From Stereum hirsutum FP-91666 SS1 (lineage: Eukaryota > Basidiomycota > Agaricomycetes > Russulales > Stereaceae), in the NCBI RefSeq assembly GCF_000264905.1, contig NW_006763136.1, positions 2,137,550-2,201,549 of the forward strand: DNA of 64,000 bases. Direction: 5' to 3'. Below are positions 22,030 through 33,192 of the stretch, one piece after another. Position 1 is the first letter of the stretch, and the number at the start of each line of letters is the position of its first letter. The translations under genes were made by a program, and so were the position numbers. Below the pieces are notes generated by a model. The model was not told the DNA's origin, did no database searches, and saw only the letters and a list, made by a program, of their open reading frames with translations.

Positions 22030-23305
22030 TTACGCCTGTCCACCAGCAGCTTCGGCAAGGTTCCTCGCCAGACTCTCCGTCAGGGCACCGCTGTCGGTCG
22101 TGACATTAATCTGTAAAACGAGCATCCGCCGGTGCACAATGGCAACACAAAAAATATGAGCGATATTGTGAAGAACAGGAATTGATGACTTGGAAGCTGG
22201 AACGTACCATGTCGAACCCTTGAGCTGCGCGCTTTGCGGATTGAGCGCCTGAGGTGCAGTAGATTGCACTATGTGATACAGACAGAGGTTATCAGGGAAG
22301 CCAGAGTCATGTTTGATGCAATAAGAGTTGAAGGAAGGGCAGGCAGGAGTATCAAAGAACGCAGAGAGCATGTTACCGTAACCTACCATTTCTTTCCTTT
22401 CGCATGCGAGGTTTTGAGGATCTGCTGGATGACCTCCTCTACGTCCGGATGAGGGTCCGGAGAAGGGGGTTTGTAGCCAAGCGAGATGGAAAGGTCATAA
22501 GGACCGATGAGGAGTACATCTATAATCACAATATATCAGTCGTCAGATGATATGATCCTTCTCAAAGATACGATAGTCCAGATCGTCGACCGAACGGCAA
22601 AGAGACCTACCTAACCCATCCACAGCCGCGATCTCCTCCAAATTCTGCACACCTTCCTTCGTCTCAATCTGCGCCACCACAAAAACGCCTCCGTCTTCAT
22701 TGGCAGCAGGTATGTATTCCGCCGGTGTCGTCTTCCAGACGGTGTGTGTGAGTGGATTTCCGAAGCCCCGTATGCCGAGGGGCGGGAATCGTGATTCGGA
22801 CACGATTTCGCGTGCTTTTTGGGGTGTGGAGACCTGTGCATGTGAGAAGAGATGGTATAGGTGAGCACACTGGTGGTATGACGAGGCCCTGCAGATGAAG
22901 TCAGTAGGGGATGTGGATGGATTTACCATTGGGACTATGACCCCACGAGCTCCCGCATCTAGAGCGTACTTAATCTGCCAACCTGTTCCCGCTGAGGCCC
23001 AATATTGAGATAATCTCCGAGACTCGAACAACAGAGATGATACACATACTCGATGCGCCAGTAGCAGGCACCCTCACAAGCACACTGGGTGCATTATCTC
23101 CCGTGCTCACTACGGCGCTTATGGACTCAGCGGCACCGGGATGAAGGGGTGTGAGTCCGTGCTCGCAATCGATGACGACCCATGAGAGGTGGGGAGACGA
23201 GAGAGCAACCGCACGGGCGTTGAAGGTTCCGGGGAGAGTTACCCATGCTCCGAAGGCTGGTTTGGATGACCGGAGGGCGGTGCGGAGGGCGTGAGTGGCT
23301 GCCAT
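22030..23305 (-). CDS. HpcH/HpaI aldolase/citrate lyase family protein
   Basis: Class II (metal-dependent) aldolase of the HpaI type; relatives split 4-hydroxy-2-oxo acids into pyruvate and an aldehyde. About five exons starting at 23305. Motifs in order: FGAWVTLPGTFNARAVA, VVIDCEHGLTPL (metal/substrate loop), VLVRVPATG, LDAGARGVIVPMV, KAREIVSESRFPPLGIRGFG, VVAQIETKEGVQNLEEIAAVDG (metal-binding Glu) and DVLLIGPYDLSISLGY (metal-binding Asp). The last exon holds FDMINVTTDSGALTESLARN and ends at 22030. Length and motif order are complete. A role in aromatic or sugar-acid catabolism is usual for the family; the exact substrate here is open. Confidence 0.9.
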
Positions 23306-24469
23306 GTCGTCTCAGGTCGTGGTGGTCTGACAAGAGAGAGTTGAAGTAGCTCAGAAAGACGTCGTTGGAGATGGGTGACGCATTTTTAGTCGGTCAGTGT
23401 CGGTGTGTGAAGCTTTGCGTTTAGCGAGAGTCATCAGTAAATCATGGGACGAAGCCGGAGTGCCATGGCCCAAGCTTAAGGTCAGCGGACAACGACCCAC
23501 TGGCATGGATGAGAGAGTGTCCTAAGATAGCGCAAAGGTCGATGTGTGCTGTAAATAAACTTCCCTAATAGAGATGACGGGTTCACTCGACGGCGTTCGT
23601 TTACAAGTTGATCAAGTCCAGATTCAGCAAGGGTACAGTTCCCGGCAGTTTCCTCGACGGAGTTCGAAGCCGTTTGAGTCCCGCTACACCGACATCATCC
23701 GAGTCAACAGAACTTGCTTCCGACACCGCCTCTCCACCACACCGCTCTAGTCATGGTTCGTTCCGAGGATGGGGCCGATTGCTTCGTGGTACTCTAGGTT
23801 GTCCATCCTGAAACATTTGTTGGTAAAAAAAATCTTGCTCGGAGGACCCTTGGCGCAATAAATGTCGAGACCTCTGATTGCTCCGGGATTCTTCTTAGAA
23901 CCCAACAATCCTCCACTGGCTTTACGCGTTTGAAGGCTTGCTTGATTGCTTGGTGCTCAGATCGGTGGTCTTGCTTCTTAGATCGGTGGTCTTATTTCTT
24001 ATTGTGGAGCGCTTCTGCCCCGTGTTCTGCTTGTGAATCTGGAAACTGTCACTGAGCCGTTCGATGGTGGACATCACAAGCGTTTTCTCGTAATCTTCGT
24101 CACTGGGGCTTGCATATCCTGGCGGCGTTCTCGGGCAAGCCTCGTATTTCGCCTTGGAAAGTGGAACGATGTTAGAGCGGATGACTAGGTTGTGCCACTC
24201 CGAGCGGGATGGACGTTGGATGGACGAGCGGAATGGTCGCAAACAGGCGTCCGTACTATATCACGCCTGGGGTCGCATCGACGCGAAAGTGACGACCAAA
24301 GGGCGATGACGCGGTCCCACTCGCCACAAACCTTCCTTGGAAAGCGTCTTGCTGGAATGAGCGAGCGATCGCGGGCGGTTCGATCTGCCGAGGTGCCCGA
24401 GCAATGATTGCCACTCCGCCCAACAGAGTCGAACCAACTTGACGCCACCGCTGCTCGCCTCTCCCGCCC
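23306..24469. other. Intergenic, no convincing gene
   Basis: About 1.2 kb between divergent genes. A minus-strand frame at 23922-24242 (106 codons) contains a short internal duplication (KTTDLRSKTTDLS), but has no family and lies in a promoter region. I do not support it as a gene. Confidence 0.4.
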
Positions 24470-24476
24470 TATAAAG
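24470..24476 (+). promoter_or_regulatory. TATA box of the ferritin-like gene
   Basis: TATAAAG, 125 bases upstream of the ATG at 24601. A C/T-rich leader ending in ATATAACA precedes the start. This suggests a strongly expressed gene. Confidence 0.6.
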
Positions 24477-24600
24477 CGCGCCATGCCTCCTCATCTACCC
24501 AGCAAGGTCGTCCTGTTCATATCCCTGACATCCTTCTTTACCAGCACAACTTCTACTACCAAATAAACAACATCGTTCTTTACCTTTAAATCATATAACA

Positions 24601-25739
24601 ATGTTCACCTCCACCTTCACCACCCTCGCCTCCATGGTCGTTCTCGCCACCGCCGTCGCCGCTTCCCCCATCGCGCGCGCCGACGCCATCACCGGTACAT
24701 TCATCTCTTTTATTCTAACGCCTCCAACATACATACTCACAGTCATCATCTGTAGACACCCAAGTTCTCAACTTCGCTCTGACCCTGGAGCACCTCGAGA
24801 ACGCCTTTTACAAGGAGGGTCTCGCCAACTACTCCGACGCCGACTTCGAGAGCGCTGGCTTCCCCAGCTGGGTCCGCAACCGCTTCACTGAGATCGCCGC
24901 CCATGAGGCTTCTCATGTCGCCTTTTTGTCGTCCGCCCTTGGCTCAAGTGCCACTCAGCCTTGCACGTACTCGTTGTATGTTCAATTGCCATCATCCATG
25001 TTACCGGCTGTTTCCTGATGTTTCATCGTAGCGGCGTGACAGATGTCAAGTCCTTCGTCGACACGAGTTACGCGCTCGAAGGTGTGGGCACCGCCGCCTA
25101 CACCGGTGCCGCTGCTCTCATCTCAACCAAGGTACGACCATTACACATTTCTTGCACATACCTTTGTTTACACTGTTGATCTAGGCGTATTTGACCGCCG
25201 CTGCTACCATCCTCACCGTCGAGGCTCGCCACGACGCTTGGGTCGGTTCCGCCGTCAAGCAAGGCGCCGCTTGGAGCACTGCCTACGAGGTCAGTTTCTT
25301 TAACTCATATGTCCACTTTGTCCCATTGCTCACAATCCATACACAGACTCCTCTTGACCCTAACCAGGTCTACACTCTCGCCTCGGCATTCATCACCTCC
25401 TGCCCCTCCTCCAACCCCCCTCTCCCCGTTACTGGTTTCCCCGCGCTCACCGTTTCGGCCGAGGGTACCCGTGCCCCCGGCAGCTCGCTCAAGTTCGCCT
25501 CCAAGGCCCTCACCGACGCTTCGAACCTGTTCGCCGGGTTCTTGAACGGTCAAACCGCCACCGTCGTCCCTCTCAACTCTGACATGACCGTGACCGTCCC
25601 CGAGGGCCTATTCGGCACCGTCTACGTGATCATCACCAACTCCAGCTCGGAGGTGACCGACGCCAACACCGTTGCCGGCCCCGCGATCTTGGAGCTCGAG
25701 TTCAACTCGCAGGAGGCGTTCATTGACACGAAGTTCTGA
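24601..25739 (+). CDS. Secreted ferritin-like domain protein (Rds1 type)
   Basis: Five exons (24601-24694, 24756-24975, 25032-25131, 25185-25289, 25347-25739) sum to 912 bases, 303 residues. A signal peptide is clear (FTTLASMVVLATAVAASPIA). The ferritin-like four-helix domain has the expected acid/histidine pairs: LEHLENAFY, EIAAHEASHVAFL, ALEGVGTAAYTGAA and TVEARHDAW. Such sites can bind a di-iron centre; in fungal Rds1-type proteins the role is stress- or starvation-linked and not biochemically settled. The C-terminal third is a Ser/Thr/Pro-rich beta-type region. Codon use is strongly biased to C-ending codons, in keeping with high expression. It starts directly behind a TATA box. Confidence 0.9.
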
Positions 25740-26407
25740 GTGGTTGTACGTTCGTGTATTACTAGGTTAGTTTCGGACGTGGTTGGAGCGATACCCCCCC
25801 AATCGAGGACTCTTTTCTGTGTTCTGGCCTCTTCTTTTTTATAAAATCTTTATCGAGTTGACGTTTCGTTGGTTCCGGTGGCTCATGATACGTATCATTT
25901 ATCTCGGCCCTCCCTTGTTTCACTTTCCTTCGTTCAGCAATGGGATCAATGTTGGTCCATACAGTAAATGCGTGTAATACGAAGGATCGTGCAACTCGTC
26001 CAAAGCACGAAGGCTCCAAACTGGCAACCGAGTCTCTAAAGCGGGTGTATGTGACGGCTGCGCGGGTACAAGCTTTACGAGGGCTCCACCATTTTCTTCA
26101 AGCTGCTGGAGCCACGCTTGCCGAAACTGCTTCGTTCACACTTACGAACCTGAGCAAAACGACATGGTAAGTCGGTTGCCTCATCTTTGTCATAAGGTCT
26201 AATGAACAAAAGGCCCTAGAGTATACAATCAGAGCTATAGAAAACAAAACGAAGCCAAACGAAAAGAAAAGAAACGAAAAAGACCATGACTCCCACACCA
26301 GAAACACGAAGTTAACTCGGGGGCAGGGGAAAGAGGGATCTTTCAGTCGGACTGCCCACTCGTGCGCGCCAGACGGTGCAAAGAGCCTGAATGGATGGAC
26401 GGAAGAT

Positions 26408-26670
26408 AGGGGCACGTACATACGCACTGCAATAACGGCCAATTTCAACGTTCAAAGTCCCAGTTGTTCTCACAAGTTACTTACGACGCCCATCCTGCAA
26501 ATTCCTTCCAATTGCAAGTTTGTGCACGAATGGGCGTGAATGACGGAGAAAGGAGAAACTAAGAGGGAAGGAAGGAAGGCGGCTTGAATATTGAATATTG
26601 CAATAGAATTGACGTGCACGGAGACAGGGAATTTGAGCGAGCTCGAGGGCGATACGTTCAGAGTGTAAGT
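26408..26670 (+). repeat. Diverged direct duplication, copy A
   Basis: Shares with 27930-28165, in the same order, AGATAGGGGCACG, CCATCCT/GCAAATTCCTTCCAA, GTGCACGAA-like sequence, GGCGGCTTGA, GCACGGAGAC and GAATTTGA-CGAG blocks, with indels between. Boundaries are approximate. Confidence 0.55.
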
Positions 26671-26762
26671 ACCTGTTCTAGCAGTTCTAGCAGTTCTACG
26701 TAACAGGAAGTTGAACGCGCCCATGAAAATGCGAATACGTCACTCTGCGTTGAAGTTGATGT

Positions 26763-26788
26763 GAGGTGGTCGTGGTCGTGGTCGTGGT
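26763..26788 (+). repeat. GTGGTC microsatellite
   Basis: About four tandem units of GTGGTC in non-coding DNA. Confidence 0.7.
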
Positions 26789-27448
26789 CATACTATGGAG
26801 TGGACATGGTCTTGTCACGTACACATATAGCATCGTGCTTCGTGAAGAGCGCTTCTGAACCTGTTCCTGTTTGTGTGTCGATATCAATGATACATTTTCT
26901 CGTTTCTGCTTGAGCATGAGCAATGAGCATGAGAGTGGTGGGAGGGAGACGAGCGAGGACACTGTAACTGGCAGGCGTGGTAGCAAAGCCCCGGGGTGTT
27001 CAAGCTATTATGCGCCCGCTGTGGGACTTCGAAAGAAAAGAGATCATACAAGAGGATACATACGTATAATGTTCGGGGGCGGACTCACTGGCACCCCATC
27101 AGGTTGCGTTTCTTGTCTTGGATGCACGACATAATGGTTTAATTTGCACTAACCAATACGAGAAAGACATCCTGAACAGGATCCAAGACTCGTTGGATTT
27201 CAAAGGTGGGTAAGACATTGACACAGACAAGGATTGAATAATAAGAATTGAAGCCCATTCTATAGTATGACCACCCCTGCCGATATCTCTAGTGGGGCAA
27301 ACCCTCGAGGTCTATTGTTCCCGCAACCTCCATCTCCGTGATGTCGAAGATCTCGAAAGTCTGAACAGATGTTTCCGTACTGGGACCGTGCCGTATTGGT
27401 GATAGAGATAGACCTAGCTACGAGAGACAAAAGAGGCCGAGGAGCCGA

Positions 27449-27690
27449 TGATTACGGGTCTTTTGATGACTTTCCAGCGAGGTTATGATAAGCCATCTGC
27501 GAGCATCGATATTAGTTCGGGCGGGTCGAACGTCCAATGACGCGTACGACATGAGAAGACGAAGGCTGTCAGCGCACAAGCGACGACCCTTGACGTCGTA
27601 CGACGTCAACAGCGTCCGGTCGGGGAGGAGGTGCAGGGGTGTTCAAAGTTCACCAACGCATCAGCATCAGCAGCAATATTAATTGACGAC
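27449..27690 (-). repeat. Dispersed repeat, copy 1 (inverted)
   Basis: The reverse complement of this stretch matches 34470-34656 with many substitutions. The best-conserved core reads CATTCGACCCGC/TTCGACCCGCCC, ATCGATGCTC, CAGATGG and GGAAAGTCATC. Both copies retain part of a shared reading frame (RPAR, DA-RW, ESH). Likely a relic of a mobile element. Confidence 0.55.
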
Positions 27691-27929
27691 AATGAAACCA
27701 GAACCAGAAGAGGAAGAAGACGTATGGGGTGCTTGGGTGCACTTGGCGGGTCTTGACAAGCCCAGTAAGTACATGCGATTGACAGCGCGATAACTGAGAA
27801 GGGTGATGTTCGCGTTATGACTTGATGAGCAAGTGGTGTTATTCGTATGGAAGATGTGACAGAATTTGGGGGGGAGGTTGTGTGCGTTGGTGTGGCGGAG
27901 GGCGACGAAGCTCCAAGAATTGAGTGAGC

Positions 27930-28165
27930 AAAGATAGGGGCACGCACACGCCACAATACATCCAACCTTCAAGTTACAACGACCATCCTTCAAATTCCTT
28001 CCAAGTTCGTGCACAAACGAACGACCGACGCAGAAACAAAAAGGGTCCTGTCACCCGGCGGCTTGACGCTTTTGAAATGACAATGACGAGCACGGAGACG
28101 GAGACAAAAACAGGAGGAGTGATATACTTATTGGAATTTGAACGAGGCCGACACGTTCCGCGCTG
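27930..28165 (+). repeat. Diverged direct duplication, copy B
   Basis: Partner of 26408-26670; the same ordered blocks start with AGATAGGGGCACGCACA. Confidence 0.55.
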
Positions 28166-28810
28166 TGGCGGAATTTAGAAGAGCGTTTGACAGCTCGGCA
28201 TGCAGGGGGGCACGCCCGGTTGGGAAGGAGACGGACAAGACTGGGATTGCGACGCGTCTAACTATGATGTGCGTGATGTCCGCGGTGACTGAAAGAGAGA
28301 GAGACAGAGAGAAAGGGAGGGCAGTGGACGAGTGTGGACGAGGGAGATGATGAGCCGGCGGGAGAGCGGAAAGGGGGAACAAGGAAGGAGTGATCGACAG
28401 ACATGCCGCAATTTGTAATTGGACTGCGAATCGCCCGACGAATTGCTGCCGAGGATGGAAAACGCGAGTGAAGTGAACATGGACGACGAGCTCGAGGTTG
28501 AGCGTTTATTTGGGCGTGAGGGTGGGAAGAGCGCTCGGGGTTGCCGGGGGACATGCAGGGGTCAAGAGGAAGGGCGGGAGAAGGGTTCAGTATGTATCCA
28601 CACAAGCTCTGAATTGGCAAAAAATAGGTAATAATCTGAATCGCCCTGGCTGGCCGTACACTCTCGCTTTCTCCTTCTCTGAAACCTTGGCTCCACTCTC
28701 GCCTCACCACCGAATCTGCTCTCGCCCACCACGGACAACTCGACTCGCGTTCAGCAGACACGGCGTTCGCCATACACGACATTCACGAACCGACCTAGAC
28801 GGCGGGGGTC

Positions 28811-31800
28811 ATGACAGACGCCAGCGACGGAACGTCCTCAGGCACATCCTCTTCTGCTCCCGCTTTTTCCCCGACGTCGCACACGTCCTCTCAGCTGCTC
28901 TCTCCATCCTCTACGCTCGATGCCTCCACGTCCGCCCTGACGAGCTCTGCACAGACCTCGTCCTCCACGGTCATTACTGAGTCTGCCTCGACCTCGTCGG
29001 ATATACCCCAGTCCACACCGACGCCCTCCTCCTCTGAAGCCATCTCGTGAGCTCCTCTTTCTCTCGATCTGTTCCGGCTGCTGACATCGCTGCATTAGCC
29101 TGTCCCTCTCCGTAGGATCGACCAGCCTGGAGTCGTCTACTGCATCTACTTCAACAGACTCTTCTTCAACTGTATCTCCTGTCTCTAATACACCTTCTCT
29201 TTTCATATCATCTAGTTCTCAGTCTAGTTCTTCCTCTTCAACTGAACCTACTTCCTCGTCCTTATCGCTCCTGTCCACATCCACATCTGATACATCCTCC
29301 TCCTCTTTCGTCCTCCTCCCTACCTCATCCGACTCCGCCACACAGTCCACTTCAGCTTCGCTCTCTTTCTCCTCTCTTGCCGTTTCTTCTACACCTCTTT
29401 CCTCCTTACTGACAATTTCATCCCCTTCTGCTTCCTCTACCGTACTTACCTCGTCTCCTGCTAGTTCCTCCATGTCTTCTTCGTCCGCGCTCACATCCGC
29501 CGACCCTTCATCCACGACTTCTGCTGTGACATCATCCACCGGCATCCTTACCTCAATCATCCCGTCTTCTCTCACCCCTTCATCCTCCGTCGCCACCACC
29601 TCTTCCGACATCACCTCTACGTCGTCCCAGACATCATCACAAACTCAATCCTCATCCCCACTATCCACCACTTCCCTCACCGCCTCCTCGACCACCCCCA
29701 GCGCCTCCTCTTCTGACGTCACCTCTACCTCTCCATCCACCACCACGCCCTCCACATCAACTCAAACTCAAACTCAAACCGTGTCCAGCACCGCTTTCCC
29801 AACCACAACCAGTACTAGTACTGGTGCCTCTTCTTCTGACGTCACTTCTACCACGACCTCTACCGATCCATCTTCTGCTTCTTCGTCTTCTGCTGCCCTG
29901 ACCTCTACCTCTACCGGTGGTGCCTCGTCTTCCTCTGCTGCCCTGACTTCTACAGACGCCCCTTCCACCTCGGTCGTGTCCTCCACATCTTCCGAGCAGC
30001 CGACTTCCACCTCCGATGTTCCTTCCTCTACCTCCGATGTTCCTTCGACCTCCTCCGATGTTCCTTCCACCAGCACCTCCGACCCACCAACCTCCACCTC
30101 CACCTCCACCACCTCCACCGACCAACCAACCTCCACCCCATCCACCTCCGCCAAAACCCGCCCCGTCGAATCCAACACCTCCTCCACCTCCACAAGCACA
30201 AGCACGAATCCATCCCGCCCCTCCGTCATAACCTCCACGTTCAGCACCACCCAAACCTTCACGAGCACCGAATCGGGTGGATTAGTGACTACGATCACGA
30301 CGGCGTATACGACGGGAACGATATTGCCGGCGCCGAATAGTAATACTTCGCGGTATGTGGGCCTCCCATTCCCTTCACCCTTTCTCTATCCTCCCTTTCT
30401 TCCTCTCCCCCTAAACCTTCTCTACCCTCTCCAACCCTTTCCTCCAACTATCATTCATACTTCATGAACCAACAGGCTAGGCAACAACCCCGGCGCCATC
30501 GCCGGAATCGCAGTCGCCGCCTCCCTAACCCTCTCATCCCTCCTCCTCGTCCTCTTCCTCTTCCTGCGCAGAAGACATACGCGGAGACTGGAGGGTTCGG
30601 CGATGAGGTTTGAGAGGCCGGTTAGGGCGCCGCTTTATGATGGGGATGAGGATGAGGAGGGGGTGGGGGTGGGGGTGGGGGTGGGGGTGGGTTCTGGTGG
30701 GGTGACGAGGGAGTTGGGGGGAATGGGGGAGATGGGTGGGATGGGTGGGCAGGAGGGGGAGATGAAAGAGTTGAGGCCGGGATCGTATTTACGAGGCGGC
30801 GAGGGACATCCGTCTCACATAAGCGGTTCCGGTCTTGGTGGTGCGAGCGCAGAGGGACAGCATCTGAGTGGGCTCAGCGCGGGGTATTGGGCGCTTTCGC
30901 CGTCGGCTGTAGAGGTAGAGGCGGGGTACGAGGATGTGGATCTGGGAGAGGTGGAGGAGGGTTCTGGGGCGGGTGTTGGTATGGGTACGGGAGCTGGTTT
31001 GGGTGTCGGTGTTGGTATGGGCGCGGGAATGGGTATGGGGGCAGGACATGAAAGAGAAAGAGAAGGCGACGGCGAGGATCTAGGAAGCCCACATCCCGGC
31101 ACTAGCACCAGCACCAGCGCGTATTACGGCGACCCGAATTTCGCGGCAGGTTCTGGTAGAGTCTCGGACGCGGAACTGCTCATGCACCCTCACTCCCACC
31201 CCCAGCACCACAACAACATCCCAGCGTCGCAGAGACCACTATCGAAGAGCGGACCCGGCCTCGATCCCGCGCTGTGGATCTCGAGTTCGAGTGCGGCTCA
31301 TGCACATGGGAGGCCAGAGTCGGAGTCGGTGTATGCGCCTACGCCGACGAGTGCCGCGTTCGGTGTCATAGGTGGTGGTACAATTCCAAGTGCAAGTGGT
31401 GGTGGTGGAGGAGGAGGAGGAGGAGGAGGCTCATCGTCCCAAGGACACTCGAGCGGACATGGACACGGACACGGGAGACTCGAACCTACCAGATTCGGTA
31501 CCGCTTCTTCCTCAGGACACGATCATCTCGGCGCCCCCTCTGGCGGTGGTGGGTTATCCTCACACCTGAGCCACGGAGGACACGGACAGGGTGGTGGAGG
31601 AGGTGGTGGAATGTTCTCGAGCGACAAGGGGATGTTCTCGAGCGACAAGGGAATGTTCTCGAGCGACAAGGGAATGTTCTCAAGCGACAGCGGCGAAGAC
31701 ATCGGCTATCGCTCCAACAGCTCGAACTACCATTCCCATTCCGGGCGAACATCGTACAGCCCCGCGCCGCCGTCGCCGAGCGCGGTGAGAAGGATATTGT

Positions 31801-33192
31801 TGCCGCCACGGAAAGATACGAGTGGGAGTTCGGGGCTGGGGAGTTCGGAGTCGCATGGGAGTCAGGGGGGGTTGCTTGGTGGGTATGGGAGTGTGGGCAG
31901 AGGGGGTGAAGGAGGAGGAGGTGGTGGGGGGTTGTTGTCGACGTTAAAGTTGAAGACCTCGTTCAAGGGCAATAAGTCGAAGCGATCGTCGTCTTCGAGA
32001 GCCGTCATGCCCCCTCCGTCCGCATTCCACTCTGGATCGAGCGGAGACCATCACGGGTCCCCTACCGCTGTCGTCGCTGCCGCCGCCGCTTCTACCCCTC
32101 TCCCATCCTCTCCTACGACACAATCACCGTACGCGACGGTTTCGGATCGTGCGGGAACTCCTGCCTCGAAACGCAAATCGCTAACAAGTAAATGGCGAGG
32201 CTCCTCCAGCGACGAAGGCTTCAACGCATCCGGATCTACAGGCGGTGGCGGTGGCGATATCGGCGGTAGCGGGAAGACGAAAAAAGGATCAGGCAAACGC
32301 TCCTCGTCCTCACACAAGAAGACGTCCTCCGCGCTGAACAACCTAACGATCAAAAACTCGCTCCAGCCGACACAGACGCCCGTTCCGACGTTCTTTGAAG
32401 CGCCTGAAGGGGCGGCGAGAAGGGCGGCCATGCCTGCGCCTGCACGTACACCTCCGTTACCGAGTCTTACACCACCACTTCTGCCTCATAAGGCGTATGT
32501 CTCGGGCGCAGGATCGATGCCGTATCCCACAGGCACAGGCTCGATGTCGACCTCCTCGATGAACATGACCACCCGCGCCCCGGCGCCGACGTTTGACTAT
32601 GCCCTCCCCGCGCCGCCACGGACGTTATTCGCGCTGCAGGGCGAGGGGATACTCACCCCTTCACCAGCGGAGACGACGGGGAGCGGGGGGACGGAGATGA
32701 GGTCGATTAGGGCGGAGGGGCTGTTGAGGCTTGGGATGACGATGGCGGAGCGGGGTAGGCTGCATGCGGCTGGATTTGGTGAGGGGTATGGGTATGGGGA
32801 GGGAGAGGGAGAGGACGGAGGGCAGTGGAGTGGTGCGGAGGGAGAGGGAGAGGGAGAGGGGGGAGAGGGAGGGATTTGGCATGGACATGAGGGATGGGGG
32901 AGGGCGGTGGAGAGCGTTGCGGCGTTGAGTTTGAGGGACGATGTGGATTATTCGAGGCCTGTTGCTGCCGTGAGTTTTGTCTTTATTTCCTTCCTTTAGC
33001 TGGTGTTGATGCTGCGCGAATATTGACCGACTGACTTGGCCCGATGTTGAACAGAGGATGTACAGCCAGACGACGCTCGACTCGGAGCATTCGCAAGGGA
33101 GCCACCAGCCGCCTGACGTGCCGTACCATTCACATCCCCATCCTCATACAGGCCTCCACCAAGTCTCCACCAGCGACGCGTCTGCATCGTGA
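28811..33192 (+). CDS. Ser/Thr-rich single-pass membrane protein (mucin-like, putative cell-surface sensor)
   Basis: Four exons (28811-29046, 29099-30352, 30476-32969, 33055-33192) sum to 4122 bases, 1373 residues. The first roughly 490 residues are almost entirely Ser and Thr with Pro, including tandem variants of STSDVPS. They are a probable heavily O-mannosylated rod. A single membrane helix (about residues 505-527, GIAVAASLTLSSLLLVLFLF) is followed by the stop-transfer cluster RRRHTRR. The tail of about 840 residues is low-complexity: GVGVGVG and GMGMGAG runs, poly-Gly, His/Ser-rich parts, four copies of GMFSSDK, and a basic SKRSSSSR patch. No signal peptide is visible at the chosen ATG, so the helix may act as a signal anchor or an upstream exon was missed. 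Layout resembles fungal wall-stress sensors, but no WSC or other named domain is present. Confidence 0.8.
31608..31691 (+). repeat. 21-base coding tandem repeat, four units
   Basis: Four units encode GMFSSDK, GMFSSDK, GMFSSDK and GMFSSDS. The first three differ at one base and the fourth at a few, which suggests recent expansion. Confidence 0.85.

Larger units (their letters stand above)
25740..28810. other. Gene-free 3-kb stretch with duplications
   Basis: No reading frame here has a domain or consistent splicing. It holds two copies of a diverged direct duplication, half of an inverted dispersed repeat and a short GTGGTC tandem array, listed separately. The last 200 bases are the promoter and leader of the downstream Ser/Thr-rich gene. 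Confidence 0.5.

Noticed and set aside
23922..24242. Minus-strand frame of 106 codons with a short internal repeat
   Set aside because: No family, no introns, located in a divergent promoter region; more likely chance.
29757..30298. Long antisense frames giving Gly- or Val/Glu-rich products
   Set aside because: Shadow of the Ser/Thr-rich exon, whose simple codon pattern opens several other frames.
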